Source: Chitinophaga sp. MM2321
GTDB lineage: Bacteria; Bacteroidota; Bacteroidia; Chitinophagales; Chitinophagaceae
NCBI RefSeq assembly: GCF_964033635.1
Contig: NZ_OZ035533.1
Coordinates: forward strand, 4,960,001 to 5,024,000
Reading direction: 5' to 3'
Length of the DNA stretch: 64,000 nt
Both the position numbers and the translations under genes were made by a program. The notes beneath the pieces are model-generated. The model did not search any database. It worked only from the letters and a program-made list of their open reading frames with translations, and was not told where the DNA came from. The stretch's first letter is position 1, and every line of letters starts with the position of its first letter. Below, piece after piece: positions 40,067 through 47,744 of the stretch.

Positions 40067-40819
40067 CTAGTCTTTGATCTTCTTCTTTAACAGGCTCACC
40101 TGGTCCTGTAGGTGGCTGACCATATCTGCCAGGTGGCTGACGCTCATACGGCTTTGCTGCCCTGCTTTACTGATAACGGCATCAGACTGCCATAGCTCCA
40201 GCACCTCCTCCATTTCTACAGGATAAGGCTCAAACTGCGGATTATCAGACACAAGCGTAACCTTTGCCTTGGAGCGGTTGCTTTTGAGTATCCTTTTAAA
40301 TACGATGCCTTCCCGGGAAGTAATGACCACATAGGTTTCATTATTCTTGATATCATCCCAACCATCTACTTTATGGCATACGATCACGGATCCGGAAGTA
40401 ACCGGCAGCATGGAATCCCCTGCAATTTCAAAAGCCCGGTAATCACCGGCGCCCAGCATCGGCAGGGTAAAAGTATTCAGTTCTTCGATATACTCCTCAT
40501 CATTATAGCCTGCCAGGTAACCGGCAGCGGCTTTCACCGGCACAAACTGAATAGCCTGACGGGCACTACCCAGCTTCTGCTGACGGCGCCTCTCCAGGAA
40601 ATTGTCTTTCTGGGAACCCAGATCACGCCGGAGCAGGTCATCAATAGATACCCGGAACATATCACTGACCTGTTCCAGGATCTCTGTTCTTGGCTCTGCA
40701 CGCTCTTCTTCGTATGCACCCAGCAAAGAACGCTTGATGCCCATCTTGTCGGCAAACTCTTGCTGCGTCCAGCCTTTTTGCTTACGCAGGTATTTCAAAT
40801 TCTGGCATACTACGGACAT
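40067..40819 (-). CDS. XRE-S24 LexA-like autoproteolytic repressor
   Basis: 250 aa. The N-terminal HTH (about 6-62) includes KGWTQQEFADKMGIKRSLLGA. A linker precedes PVKAAAGYLAGY, where Ala99-Gly100 is a candidate self-cleavage bond. The S24 peptidase fold follows, with GDSM (Ser136) and VFKRI (Lys175). Spacings of 37 from bond to Ser and 39 from Ser to Lys are close to E. coli LexA (35 and 37). The C-terminal residues 225-250 form a short predicted coiled coil. Its promoter carries two CTAA-N5-TTAG dyads, one over its own -7 box, and the same sites precede dinB-dnaE2. An SOS-like autorepressor is inferred; phage-type repressors are the main alternative, but no phage genes are nearby. Confidence 0.85.
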   Translation of the reverse strand: MSVVCQNLKYLRKQKGWTQQEFADKMGIKRSLLGAYEEERAEPRTEILEQVSDMFRVSIDDLLRRDLGSQKDNFLERRRQQKLGSARQAIQFVPVKAAAGYLAGYNDEEYIEELNTFTLPMLGAGDYRAFEIAGDSMLPVTSGSVIVCHKVDGWDDIKNNETYVVITSREGIVFKRILKSNRSKAKVTLVSDNPQFEPYPVEMEEVLELWQSDAVISKAGQQSRMSVSHLADMVSHLQDQVSLLKKKIKD

Positions 40820-40822
40820 AAC

Positions 40823-40879
40823 CTAAATAATTTAGTACCTTGCTAACAAAATTAGCAAATAATTTTATAAATTCCCAAA
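40823..40879 (-). promoter_or_regulatory. XRE-S24 promoter with two CTAA-N5-TTAG operators
   Basis: Minus-strand TTTG (40876-40879), a 21-nt spacer and TAATTTTG (40847-40854) form a consensus promoter. Operator B (40843-40855, extended arms TTGCTAA/TTAGCAA) covers the -7 box. Operator A (40823-40835, CTAA-ATAAT-TTAG) lies 20 bp away, centre to centre, just before the start codon. This layout is that of an autorepressed promoter. Confidence 0.75.
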
Positions 40880-40929
40880 TATATTCAAGGTGCTTCGCTT
40901 ATTTTTGCCCGGTATAAATCCAACTAACT

Positions 40930-41376
40930 ATGTTACATCTACACTCATTTTTGAGATGGGCTATTGTGCTGGCAGGGATATGGGCCGTTATCCGTGCGTT
41001 GAAAGGCGTTACCGGAAAAACACCTTTTACCGCTACCGATAATAAAGCAGGACTCTTTTTCATGATCTTTTTTGATTTACAGCTGCTGGCAGGACTCGCA
41101 CTGTACTTCTTTTTCAGTCCGCTGGCGAAAGCCGGTATGGGAGACATGGCCGCTACAATGAAAGATGCTACACTGCGGTTTTTCACGGTGGAACATGAAG
41201 TCCTCGCCATCATCGCCTTTATCCTCGTACATATTGGTAAAGCCAAAGTAAAGAAAGCTGCTACTGATGCACAAAAACACAAACTGGCGCTTATATTCTA
41301 CGGTATTGCCCTGATCCTCGTATTTGTACTCATCCCATGGCCTTTCCGCGAAGCATTAGGCAGGGGCTGGTTTTAA
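40930..41376 (+). CDS. Small four-helix membrane protein (annotated cytochrome b-like in relatives)
   Basis: 148 aa with four hydrophobic segments (about 8-20, 42-62, 88-101, 120-136). His residues lie at 3, 5 and in VEHEVL and VHIGK, which could bind haem but do not prove it. Proteins of this type are common in Bacteroidota, usually named cytochrome B or hypothetical. It is transcribed divergently from the XRE-S24 repressor, 110 bp apart, so the operators there could affect it too. A TATTTTTG box lies at 40900-40907. Confidence 0.6.
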   Translation: MLHLHSFLRWAIVLAGIWAVIRALKGVTGKTPFTATDNKAGLFFMIFFDLQLLAGLALYFFFSPLAKAGMGDMAATMKDATLRFFTVEHEVLAIIAFILVHIGKAKVKKAATDAQKHKLALIFYGIALILVFVLIPWPFREALGRGWF

Positions 41377-41386
41377 ATATTTTGAA

Positions 41387-41467
41387 ATTTGTTGATTTAA
41401 TTATTTGAAATGCAGCGGAGATTTTCAGTAGATCTTCGCTGCATTTCAAATAATTAAATCAATAAAT
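41387..41467. repeat. Long inverted repeat between two convergent membrane-protein genes
   Basis: 31-bp arms 41387-41417 and 41437-41467 differ at one base, and the pairing continues inward (AGAT/ATCT). The arm contains TTAATTATTTGAAATGCAGC, also found in the 39.9-kb repeat. It begins 10 bp after one stop and ends 13 bp before the other, which fits a bidirectional terminator. Confidence 0.85.
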
Positions 41468-41480
41468 CCCTAAATGCTGG

Positions 41481-42149
41481 TTATCCTTTATCCTTATTAT
41501 ATAACCGGAAAGAATAAATGTATGGTAGTGCTGCTAATACGATGGCGGCAAAGAAAATCACAAAAACCCCGGTGATCAGCTGTAGAAAGAACCCCGCTAT
41601 TATAATAACAATCCCCGCACTTAACCATAAGGTACTCGCCATGCGATGGGTTTCTGTCCAGATTTCATTGCTCTGAAGCGTCCAGGGCGTTCTTACCCCC
41701 ACATAGTGATTAGGTTCCAGTTTCCGGAGATAAAAGCCGATAGCGGCTATCAGCAGTCCCACTCCCACAAAAGCCCAACGTTCCATGGCAAATGGCTGTC
41801 CCTTGCTCACCATAAAGATAATGATGCAGGTAAATACCGCCAGGTAAGCGTGAATCATATAACGTATACGATAATACTCTTTCAGCTCCACTGCCGTAGG
41901 CACATGATCATCGTCCTCCGTTCTTGGAATATAACGGAACAGGAAATAGATCAAGCCGTTTGTAAAGAACAGGAAGATCATCAGCAGCAGAAAGTCGCTT
42001 TTGCCACCTACTCTTCCCGGAACCCCGGCTCCATTAAAATTAATTGGTATAATAGCTGGTAAATAATTCCAGATGATGGCCAGGTAAGCCATCGGTAAAA
42101 GCAATAAAGCGAGAATTAAGAATTCTTTAGCATAATCCGTTTTTTTCAT
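41481..42149 (-). CDS. SdpI-family/DUF1648 membrane protein
   Basis: 222 aa with six predicted membrane segments. The N-terminal part has the DUF1648 pattern around IIPINFNGAGVPGRVGGKSDF. The C-terminal part carries the SdpI signature NHYVGVRTPWTLQSNEIWTETHR. In Bacillus, SdpI gives immunity to the SdpC killing factor and acts in signalling; most homologues elsewhere have no known role. It is convergent with the small membrane protein and divergent from dinB (314 bp). Confidence 0.8.
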   Translation of the reverse strand: MKKTDYAKEFLILALLLLPMAYLAIIWNYLPAIIPINFNGAGVPGRVGGKSDFLLLMIFLFFTNGLIYFLFRYIPRTEDDDHVPTAVELKEYYRIRYMIHAYLAVFTCIIIFMVSKGQPFAMERWAFVGVGLLIAAIGFYLRKLEPNHYVGVRTPWTLQSNEIWTETHRMASTLWLSAGIVIIIAGFFLQLITGVFVIFFAAIVLAALPYIYSFRLYNKDKG

Positions 42150-42277
42150 GGGAAGATCGTTTAGAAGTTATCGTTCACTTTTCACTTTTCCCTCATTTCC
42201 ATTCTCTTATCTACTACATTTTACGTGCCTGTTATGTTGTGTTAAAGTATAAAAATTGAATATAAGGCGATAATAAT

Positions 42278-42312
42278 TTTGCTAATTTATTTAGTAATAC
42301 TAAATTTGTTAG
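42278..42312 (+). promoter_or_regulatory. dinB promoter with two CTAA-N5-TTAG operators
   Basis: TTTG (42278-42281), a 19-nt spacer and TAAATTTG (42301-42308) fit the Bacteroidota consensus. Site 1 (42282-42294, CTAA-TTTAT-TTAG) fills the spacer. Site 2 (42300-42312, arms TACTAA/TTAGTA) covers the -7 box in the same register as operator B at the repressor gene. The remaining 42150-42463 region shows no gene. Confidence 0.75.
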
Positions 42313-42463
42313 TATCTTAGCAGCCCAGCAAAAAAGTGATTCCGGCTGGCAGACCCCGCTGGCCCGCACCCCGCCATCTATCTGCCCGGCCTGCCATCCG
42401 TATCGCTTTTTACAGCCTATTAATGGGAATGGATTTTTATCGATACCCCTAACCGGAAAATAT

Positions 42464-43678
42464 ATGATTTCGTTACAACAGCGTGCTATTGCGCATTTTG
42501 ATCTGGATTGTTTTTTTGTGTCAGTGGAATGCCAACAGGATAGCCGCCTACAGGGCAAACCATTACTGGTAGGCGGTAGCAGCGACCGCGCAGTGGTAGC
42601 CGCCTGCAGTTATGAAGCCCGGCGGTATGGCATTCATTCCGCCATGCCCATGAAAACCGCGCTGCGGCTTTGTCCACACGCTATTGTGCGCAGCGGCGAC
42701 ATGGATCTCTACAGCAAAAAATCACGGGAAATAACCGATATCATCGCTGGAAAAGCTCCCCTATATGAGAAATCATCTATCGATGAATTCTATCTCGACC
42801 TATCCGGCATGGATAAATTCTTCGGCTCCCTGAAATGGACTTCTGAACTGCGGAAAACCATTATCAGGGAAGCCGGTCTACCCATTTCATTTGGCCTCGC
42901 CTCCAATAAACTGGTCTCCAAAGTAGCCACCGATGAAGCCAAACCAAACGGCCAACTGGAAATACTTTTTGGTGAAGAAAAATCATTCCTGGCACCCCTC
43001 TCTGTAGAAAAAATACCCATGGTAGGCCGCGAAACAGCCGCCCAGTTAAGACAACGTGGCGTAGAAACCGTAAAAACACTGAGCGAAGTCCCCATCTCCC
43101 TGCTGGAAGCCTGGATGGGGAAAAATGGCATCGCTCTCTGGAAAAAAGCCAACGGCATAGATGAATCACCGGTAATTCCTTTCTACGAACAAAAATCTAT
43201 CTCCACAGAAAGTACCTTTCCCGCCGACACCATTGACATGCAATTCCTCCATGCAGAACTGGTACGCATGACGGAAAAAATTGCCTTCGAATTACGGCAA
43301 CAGAATAAGCTCACCGGCTGCGTTACCCTGAAAATCCGCTACTCGGATTTTGAAACCGTCACCAAACAAATGTCTATTTCTTACTGCTGCTCAGATCATG
43401 TGCTGCTGGAAAAAGTAAAAGAACTATTCAAAAAACTATACGACCGCAGACTGCTGGTTCGCCTCATAGGCGTGCGCTTCAGCCACCTCGTGCAAGGCAA
43501 CTACCAGATCAGTCTCTTCGACGACAGCCAGGAAATGATTGCCTTATACCAGGCAATCGACCAGATCAAAAACCGCTTTGGCTGGGAATTCCTGATGAAA
43601 GGAACCAATGTGGTACCACCGGATAAAAAGAAACAACCGGCACTAAAAAAAGATATCATGCCGTATTTCAAAGGCTAA
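42464..43678 (+). CDS. dinB: DNA polymerase IV, translesion Y-family polymerase
   Basis: 404 aa. Metal-binding residues: Asp13 in HFDLDCFF, and Asp107/Glu108 in SIDEFY. The steric region YEARRYGIHSAMP and little-finger domain are intact. QISLFDD at 348-354 is a good beta-clamp-binding motif. The C-terminus ends KKDIMPYFKG. The enzyme extends DNA past lesions at low fidelity. It is followed by the DnaE2-like gene after 20 bp, and its promoter has the two dyads shared with the XRE-S24 gene. Confidence 0.95.
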   Translation: MISLQQRAIAHFDLDCFFVSVECQQDSRLQGKPLLVGGSSDRAVVAACSYEARRYGIHSAMPMKTALRLCPHAIVRSGDMDLYSKKSREITDIIAGKAPLYEKSSIDEFYLDLSGMDKFFGSLKWTSELRKTIIREAGLPISFGLASNKLVSKVATDEAKPNGQLEILFGEEKSFLAPLSVEKIPMVGRETAAQLRQRGVETVKTLSEVPISLLEAWMGKNGIALWKKANGIDESPVIPFYEQKSISTESTFPADTIDMQFLHAELVRMTEKIAFELRQQNKLTGCVTLKIRYSDFETVTKQMSISYCCSDHVLLEKVKELFKKLYDRRLLVRLIGVRFSHLVQGNYQISLFDDSQEMIALYQAIDQIKNRFGWEFLMKGTNVVPPDKKKQPALKKDIMPYFKG

Positions 43679-43698
43679 AACCATCTATCCGTAATATT

Positions 43699-46650
43699 AT
43701 GTATCTCAACTGCAAAACATTCTTCAGCCTGCGCTATGGCACCATGCCCGCGGAAATGCTCCTCGAAAAAGCACATGAGCTGGGCATTACAACAATGGCG
43801 CTCACCAATATCAACAACACTTCCGATACCTGGGAGTTTGCAGAACGATGCCGCAACTTTCTCATAAAACCTGTACTGGGACTGGAATGCAGGAATGAAG
43901 CCGACTTTAAATATATTTTACTGGCGCGTAACCAGGAAGGCTGGTATCACATCAACAGTTTTCTTTCCGCACACCTGCAACAGGAAATTCCTTTTCCTGA
44001 CCAGGCGCCTGTTATGCCCCACACTTTTGTGATCTATGCCTGGGGGAACCGCCCTGCTGCTACATTAGCGCCCCATGAACTACTGGGTATCAAACCCCGT
44101 GAAATCAATAAATTATTCCGGGTAGATACCCTGGCGATAAAAGATAAACTGGTGATCATGCACCCCATCACCTTCCAGGATGATGAGCATTATGAACTGC
44201 ATCGCCTGCTGCGTGCAGTAGATCAGAATATCCTGATCACCCAGCTGGAACCCCATACTACCGCTCATGCCGATGAGAAATTCATTTCTCCCGCAAAGCT
44301 GGTAGAGCATTTCGAAGCTTATCCGCACATTGTACAAAACACACTACAGGTGATGGAAGCATGTAGTGTGGAAATGAATCTTCACATCTCCCATAATAAA
44401 AAATATTTTCTCAACAGTGTGGAAGAAGACCGGCAACTGCTGCGGCAGCTGGCCTTTGAAGGCATGAAGTACCGTTACGGGGAAGGCCATGCAGAAGCTA
44501 CCCGCCGCATCGAAAAGGAACTGGCCATTGTAGCGCAACTGAATTTTGAAGCCTACTTTCTCATCTCCTGGGATATTATCCGCTATGCACAGGAACGCGG
44601 CTTTTTCTATGTAGGACGCGGCAGCGGCGCCAATTCCATCATTGCCTATTGCCTGAAAATTACGGATGTGGATCCCATAGAACTAAACCTCTACTTTGAA
44701 CGTTTCCTGAATCCCCATCGCAGCTCCCCACCTGATTTTGATATTGATTTCTCCTGGCGCGACCGCGATGAAATCATTGAATATGTTTTTCAGAAATACG
44801 GCAAATCCCATACAGCATTACTGGGCACGGTTACCACCTTTCAAACCAATGCCATCATACGTGAACTGGGGAAAATATATGGGCTGCCTAAAAAAGAAAT
44901 CGATAAAATACTGGAGAACAGTTTTAATATCAAACTAACGGAAGACAGTATCCAGCAAAAGATCCTGCACTTCAGCAAACTGATGGATCAGGGAAAATCA
45001 TTTCCCAACCACCTCAGCATCCACGCCGGCGGCATCCTGATCAGCGAGGAACCCATTCATCATTACTGCACCACCTATTTACCACCCAAAGGCTTCTGCA
45101 CCGCGCAACTGGACATGTGGCAGGCAGAGCGTATCGGACTCTTTAAGTTTGATATCCTGAGCCAGCGCGGACTTGGGCATATCCGTGATGCCATCGACAT
45201 CATTAAGGAAAACAAACATGTAGATATAGATATCCACAACGTAAAAGCATTTACGATAGATACGCGTGTAAGAGAAAACCTGAAAAAAGTAAACACCATC
45301 GGCTGCTTCTATATAGAATCGCCTGCCATGCGGCAACTGCTGCAAAAACTGGAATGCGACGACTATCTTTCACTGGTAGCCGCCAGCTCTATTATCCGTC
45401 CCGGTGTAGCACAATCGGGCATGATGAAGCAATATATACACAACTACCGTCATCCTGATAAGGTGACCTACCTGGACCCGATTATCAAAGAACTGTTGAG
45501 CGATACCTTTGGGATCATGGTATACCAGGAAGATGTTATTAAAGTAGCACACGAGTTTGCCAATATGGAACTGGCAGATGCCGACACGCTGCGCCGGGCC
45601 ATGGCAGGCAAATACAGGGGAACGAAAGATTTTGAACAGATCCAGTTGCGGTACTTTACCAACTGCGAATTGTTGGGCCGCAACTATGAGGTGGCCTGCG
45701 AAATATGGCGGCAGATAGCCAGCTTTGCCAACTTCTCTTTTTCAAAAGCACATTCCGCCAGCTTTGCTGTGGAAAGCTATCAGAGCCTGTACCTGAAAAC
45801 TTATTTCCCCGCAGAGTTCATGGTGGCGGTGATCAATAACTTTGGCGGCTTCTATAACCGGGAGCTGTATTTCAGGGAACTGAAAAAAACAGGTATCCAA
45901 TTACATCCGCCCTGTATTAATAACAGTGACTACCCTACGAAAATAAAAGGACAGGACGTATATGTAGGGCTCATCCACCTGGAAGGGCTGGAACAGGCGC
46001 TGGCAGAGCGTATCCTGACAGAGCGGCAACACCACGGTCCGTTTTTACACCTGGAAGATTTTACGGCAAGAATAGCACCGGGGCCGGAACAACTGGAATT
46101 ACTGATCCGTATCGGCTGCTTTAATTTTACCGGTCATACTAAAAAAGAATTGCTGTGGAAAAGCAGTCTGCTGGTAAAACAGAAAGATCCCCACCGTGCA
46201 AATGCCATATCGCTGTTCAGGCCGGCCACCGTTTCCTGTGAGCTACCTGCGCTGGCTTACCATGCACATGAAGATGCTTTTGATGAGATAGACTTGTTGG
46301 GCTTCCCCCTGGATTCGCCCTTTGAAGTACTGCAACATGACCAAACTACGTATATGCCTGCCCGTGAGTTCGGAAAATATACCGGTCAGTATGTGACTAC
46401 CCTGGGATACCTCGTCACCACTAAATTTATGCGCACTTCCAAAGGGGAGCCGATGTGTTTCGGCACTTTCCTGGACCGGGAAGGTACTTTTGTGGATACG
46501 GTTCATTTCCCCGACAGCCTGCGGCAATATCCCCTTCAGAAGAGTGGTTTTTATATTTTACAGGGGAAAGTGGTGTCGGAGTACAAGGTTTTAACGTTGG
46601 AAGTCAATCAGATGCGCAAGATTGGGTACTTTGAAGATAAAAAGTTCTGA
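43699..46650 (+). CDS. dnaE2: Error-prone DnaE2-like DNA polymerase III alpha subunit
   Basis: 983 aa, shorter than replicative DnaE (about 1160). The PHP domain is degenerate: the usual HxH near the N-terminus is replaced (LNCKTFFSLRYG), and the TDH-like motif reads TNINN, so metal-dependent proofreading is unlikely. The polymerase site PPDFDIDF (Asp346, Asp348) and FVGRGSGANSI-type fingers motif are present, as is FSKAHSASFAVESYQ. The C-terminal OB-fold region is compact. Coupling to dinB (20 bp) fits a mutagenesis cassette; no imuA or imuB homologue is seen. A second, replicative dnaE must lie elsewhere. Confidence 0.85.
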   Translation: MYLNCKTFFSLRYGTMPAEMLLEKAHELGITTMALTNINNTSDTWEFAERCRNFLIKPVLGLECRNEADFKYILLARNQEGWYHINSFLSAHLQQEIPFPDQAPVMPHTFVIYAWGNRPAATLAPHELLGIKPREINKLFRVDTLAIKDKLVIMHPITFQDDEHYELHRLLRAVDQNILITQLEPHTTAHADEKFISPAKLVEHFEAYPHIVQNTLQVMEACSVEMNLHISHNKKYFLNSVEEDRQLLRQLAFEGMKYRYGEGHAEATRRIEKELAIVAQLNFEAYFLISWDIIRYAQERGFFYVGRGSGANSIIAYCLKITDVDPIELNLYFERFLNPHRSSPPDFDIDFSWRDRDEIIEYVFQKYGKSHTALLGTVTTFQTNAIIRELGKIYGLPKKEIDKILENSFNIKLTEDSIQQKILHFSKLMDQGKSFPNHLSIHAGGILISEEPIHHYCTTYLPPKGFCTAQLDMWQAERIGLFKFDILSQRGLGHIRDAIDIIKENKHVDIDIHNVKAFTIDTRVRENLKKVNTIGCFYIESPAMRQLLQKLECDDYLSLVAASSIIRPGVAQSGMMKQYIHNYRHPDKVTYLDPIIKELLSDTFGIMVYQEDVIKVAHEFANMELADADTLRRAMAGKYRGTKDFEQIQLRYFTNCELLGRNYEVACEIWRQIASFANFSFSKAHSASFAVESYQSLYLKTYFPAEFMVAVINNFGGFYNRELYFRELKKTGIQLHPPCINNSDYPTKIKGQDVYVGLIHLEGLEQALAERILTERQHHGPFLHLEDFTARIAPGPEQLELLIRIGCFNFTGHTKKELLWKSSLLVKQKDPHRANAISLFRPATVSCELPALAYHAHEDAFDEIDLLGFPLDSPFEVLQHDQTTYMPAREFGKYTGQYVTTLGYLVTTKFMRTSKGEPMCFGTFLDREGTFVDTVHFPDSLRQYPLQKSGFYILQGKVVSEYKVLTLEVNQMRKIGYFEDKKF

Positions 46651-46681
46651 TACCGGACAAATTGTTGTATTTTTGCGTCAA

Positions 46682-47146
46682 ATGTCGGGTATTATGAAAC
46701 ATATTAAAAGATACCACGTGCAGGAGAATGCATTAATGATCGTGGAGGATCCGGGGGCCGCTTATGTTGCCGGTAGCGGATATTTTGATTTTATCCAGCT
46801 TTCCCGGAGTGGCATCCTTAAAAGAGCCCTGTTAAACCTGAGCCGCCAGCTTTCCTTTTCCTTATCAGAACTGGCGCAGGTACTGCATATTTCAGAAAGA
46901 ACCTTACAACGGTATTCAGACGATGCCAAGCTTTCTGCCGACACGTCTGAACGTGCCATTTTACTATCCCGCTTATATCAGAGAGGTACAGCAGTATTCG
47001 GTGACCTCGAAAATTTCAAGGAATGGATGAGAACTCCATTACCTGCCTTTAACTATCAACTCCCTATTTCGCTTTTAGACACCACTTTTGGCTTCCAGCT
47101 TATCCAGGATGAGCTGGGACGCATTGAGCACGGGCTATTTGCATAA
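46682..47146 (+). CDS. Xre/MbcA/ParS-type antitoxin (RES-Xre system)
   Basis: 154 aa from the ATG at 46682 (a second ATG at 46694 is also possible). The helical N-terminal half includes an HTH-like FSLSELAQVLHISERTLQRY, followed by the toxin-binding domain (RLYQRGTAVFGDLENFKEWMRTPLPAF...LLDTTFGFQLIQDELGRIEHG), the DUF2384 signature. It neutralises the RES toxin encoded 19 bp downstream and probably represses the pair. TATTTTTG at 46668-46675 could be its -7 box. The gap to dnaE2 is only 31 bp, so read-through is also possible. Confidence 0.88.
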   Translation: MSGIMKHIKRYHVQENALMIVEDPGAAYVAGSGYFDFIQLSRSGILKRALLNLSRQLSFSLSELAQVLHISERTLQRYSDDAKLSADTSERAILLSRLYQRGTAVFGDLENFKEWMRTPLPAFNYQLPISLLDTTFGFQLIQDELGRIEHGLFA

Positions 47147-47165
47147 ATTAACGAATCATTCCCTC

Positions 47166-47627
47166 ATGGAAGTATACAGGATCAGTAAGTGCGCTTACAT
47201 CAATGATCTGAGTGGAACAGGTGCACGTTTGTACGGTGGCCGCTGGAACAGCCCGGGGCATTCCATGGTATATACTGCAGGCAGCAGGGCTTTAGCTGCA
47301 CTGGAAGTGCTGGTACATATTCCTCTGAAAAATATTGTACAGGATTTTTGCATCGCCACCATTCAGATTCCGGATGATATTGCCATCAAAACCTTAACCA
47401 AACAGGAACTACCTTCGGGCTGGCAATCGCTCGCACCCTTTCCCGAACTGCAATGTATCGGCGATGAATGGTCGGAAACAGCCAGGTATGCGGTACTGAA
47501 AATTCCGTCTGTAGTAATTGCAGAAGAGTTTAATTATCTCATCAATCCCCAACATCCCGATGCAGAAACAATTACCGTCCTCAATACACAGCCGTTTTTG
47601 TTTGATCAACGGCTTAAAAAAGCATAA
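47166..47627 (+). CDS. RES-domain toxin (NAD+-depleting)
   Basis: 153 aa from the ATG at 47166, which gives the canonical start MEVYRISK; an upstream in-frame extension overlaps the antitoxin gene. The RES signature is present: Arg5, GARLYGGRWNSPG (Arg26), MVYTAGSRALAALEVLVH (Tyr36, Glu47). RES toxins of characterised pairs consume NAD+ and stop growth until the Xre partner binds. The pair is complete and apparently intact. Confidence 0.9.
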   Translation: MEVYRISKCAYINDLSGTGARLYGGRWNSPGHSMVYTAGSRALAALEVLVHIPLKNIVQDFCIATIQIPDDIAIKTLTKQELPSGWQSLAPFPELQCIGDEWSETARYAVLKIPSVVIAEEFNYLINPQHPDAETITVLNTQPFLFDQRLKKA

Positions 47628-47632
47628 AAAAT

Positions 47633-47732
47633 ATTTACGATTTTTTGATTTTGAGATTTCGGGGTTTTGTTTCCACAGAATATAGATTATGGAAACAAAA
47701 CCCCGAAATCTCAAAATCAAAAAATCGTAAAT
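47633..47732. repeat. 43-bp perfect inverted repeat after the RES toxin gene
   Basis: Arms 47633-47675 and 47690-47732 are perfectly complementary over 43 bp with a 14-nt loop. The arm includes GATTTTGAGATTT, shared with the 39.9-kb repeat. It fills the gap between the convergent RES and aspartokinase genes, 5 bp after one stop and 12 bp before the other. The transcript would fold into an exceptionally stable hairpin. Confidence 0.93.
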
Positions 47733-47744
47733 CAAAAAATCCTT

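Noticed and set aside
40067..40819. XRE-S24 gene as a prophage CI repressor
   Set aside because: No phage structural, integrase or lysis genes nearby, and the same operators precede dinB, which fits a chromosomal damage regulator better.
47633..47732. Long inverted repeat as IS terminal repeats
   Set aside because: Only 14 bp separates the arms, so there is no room for a transposase; a hairpin/MITE-like element is the better description.
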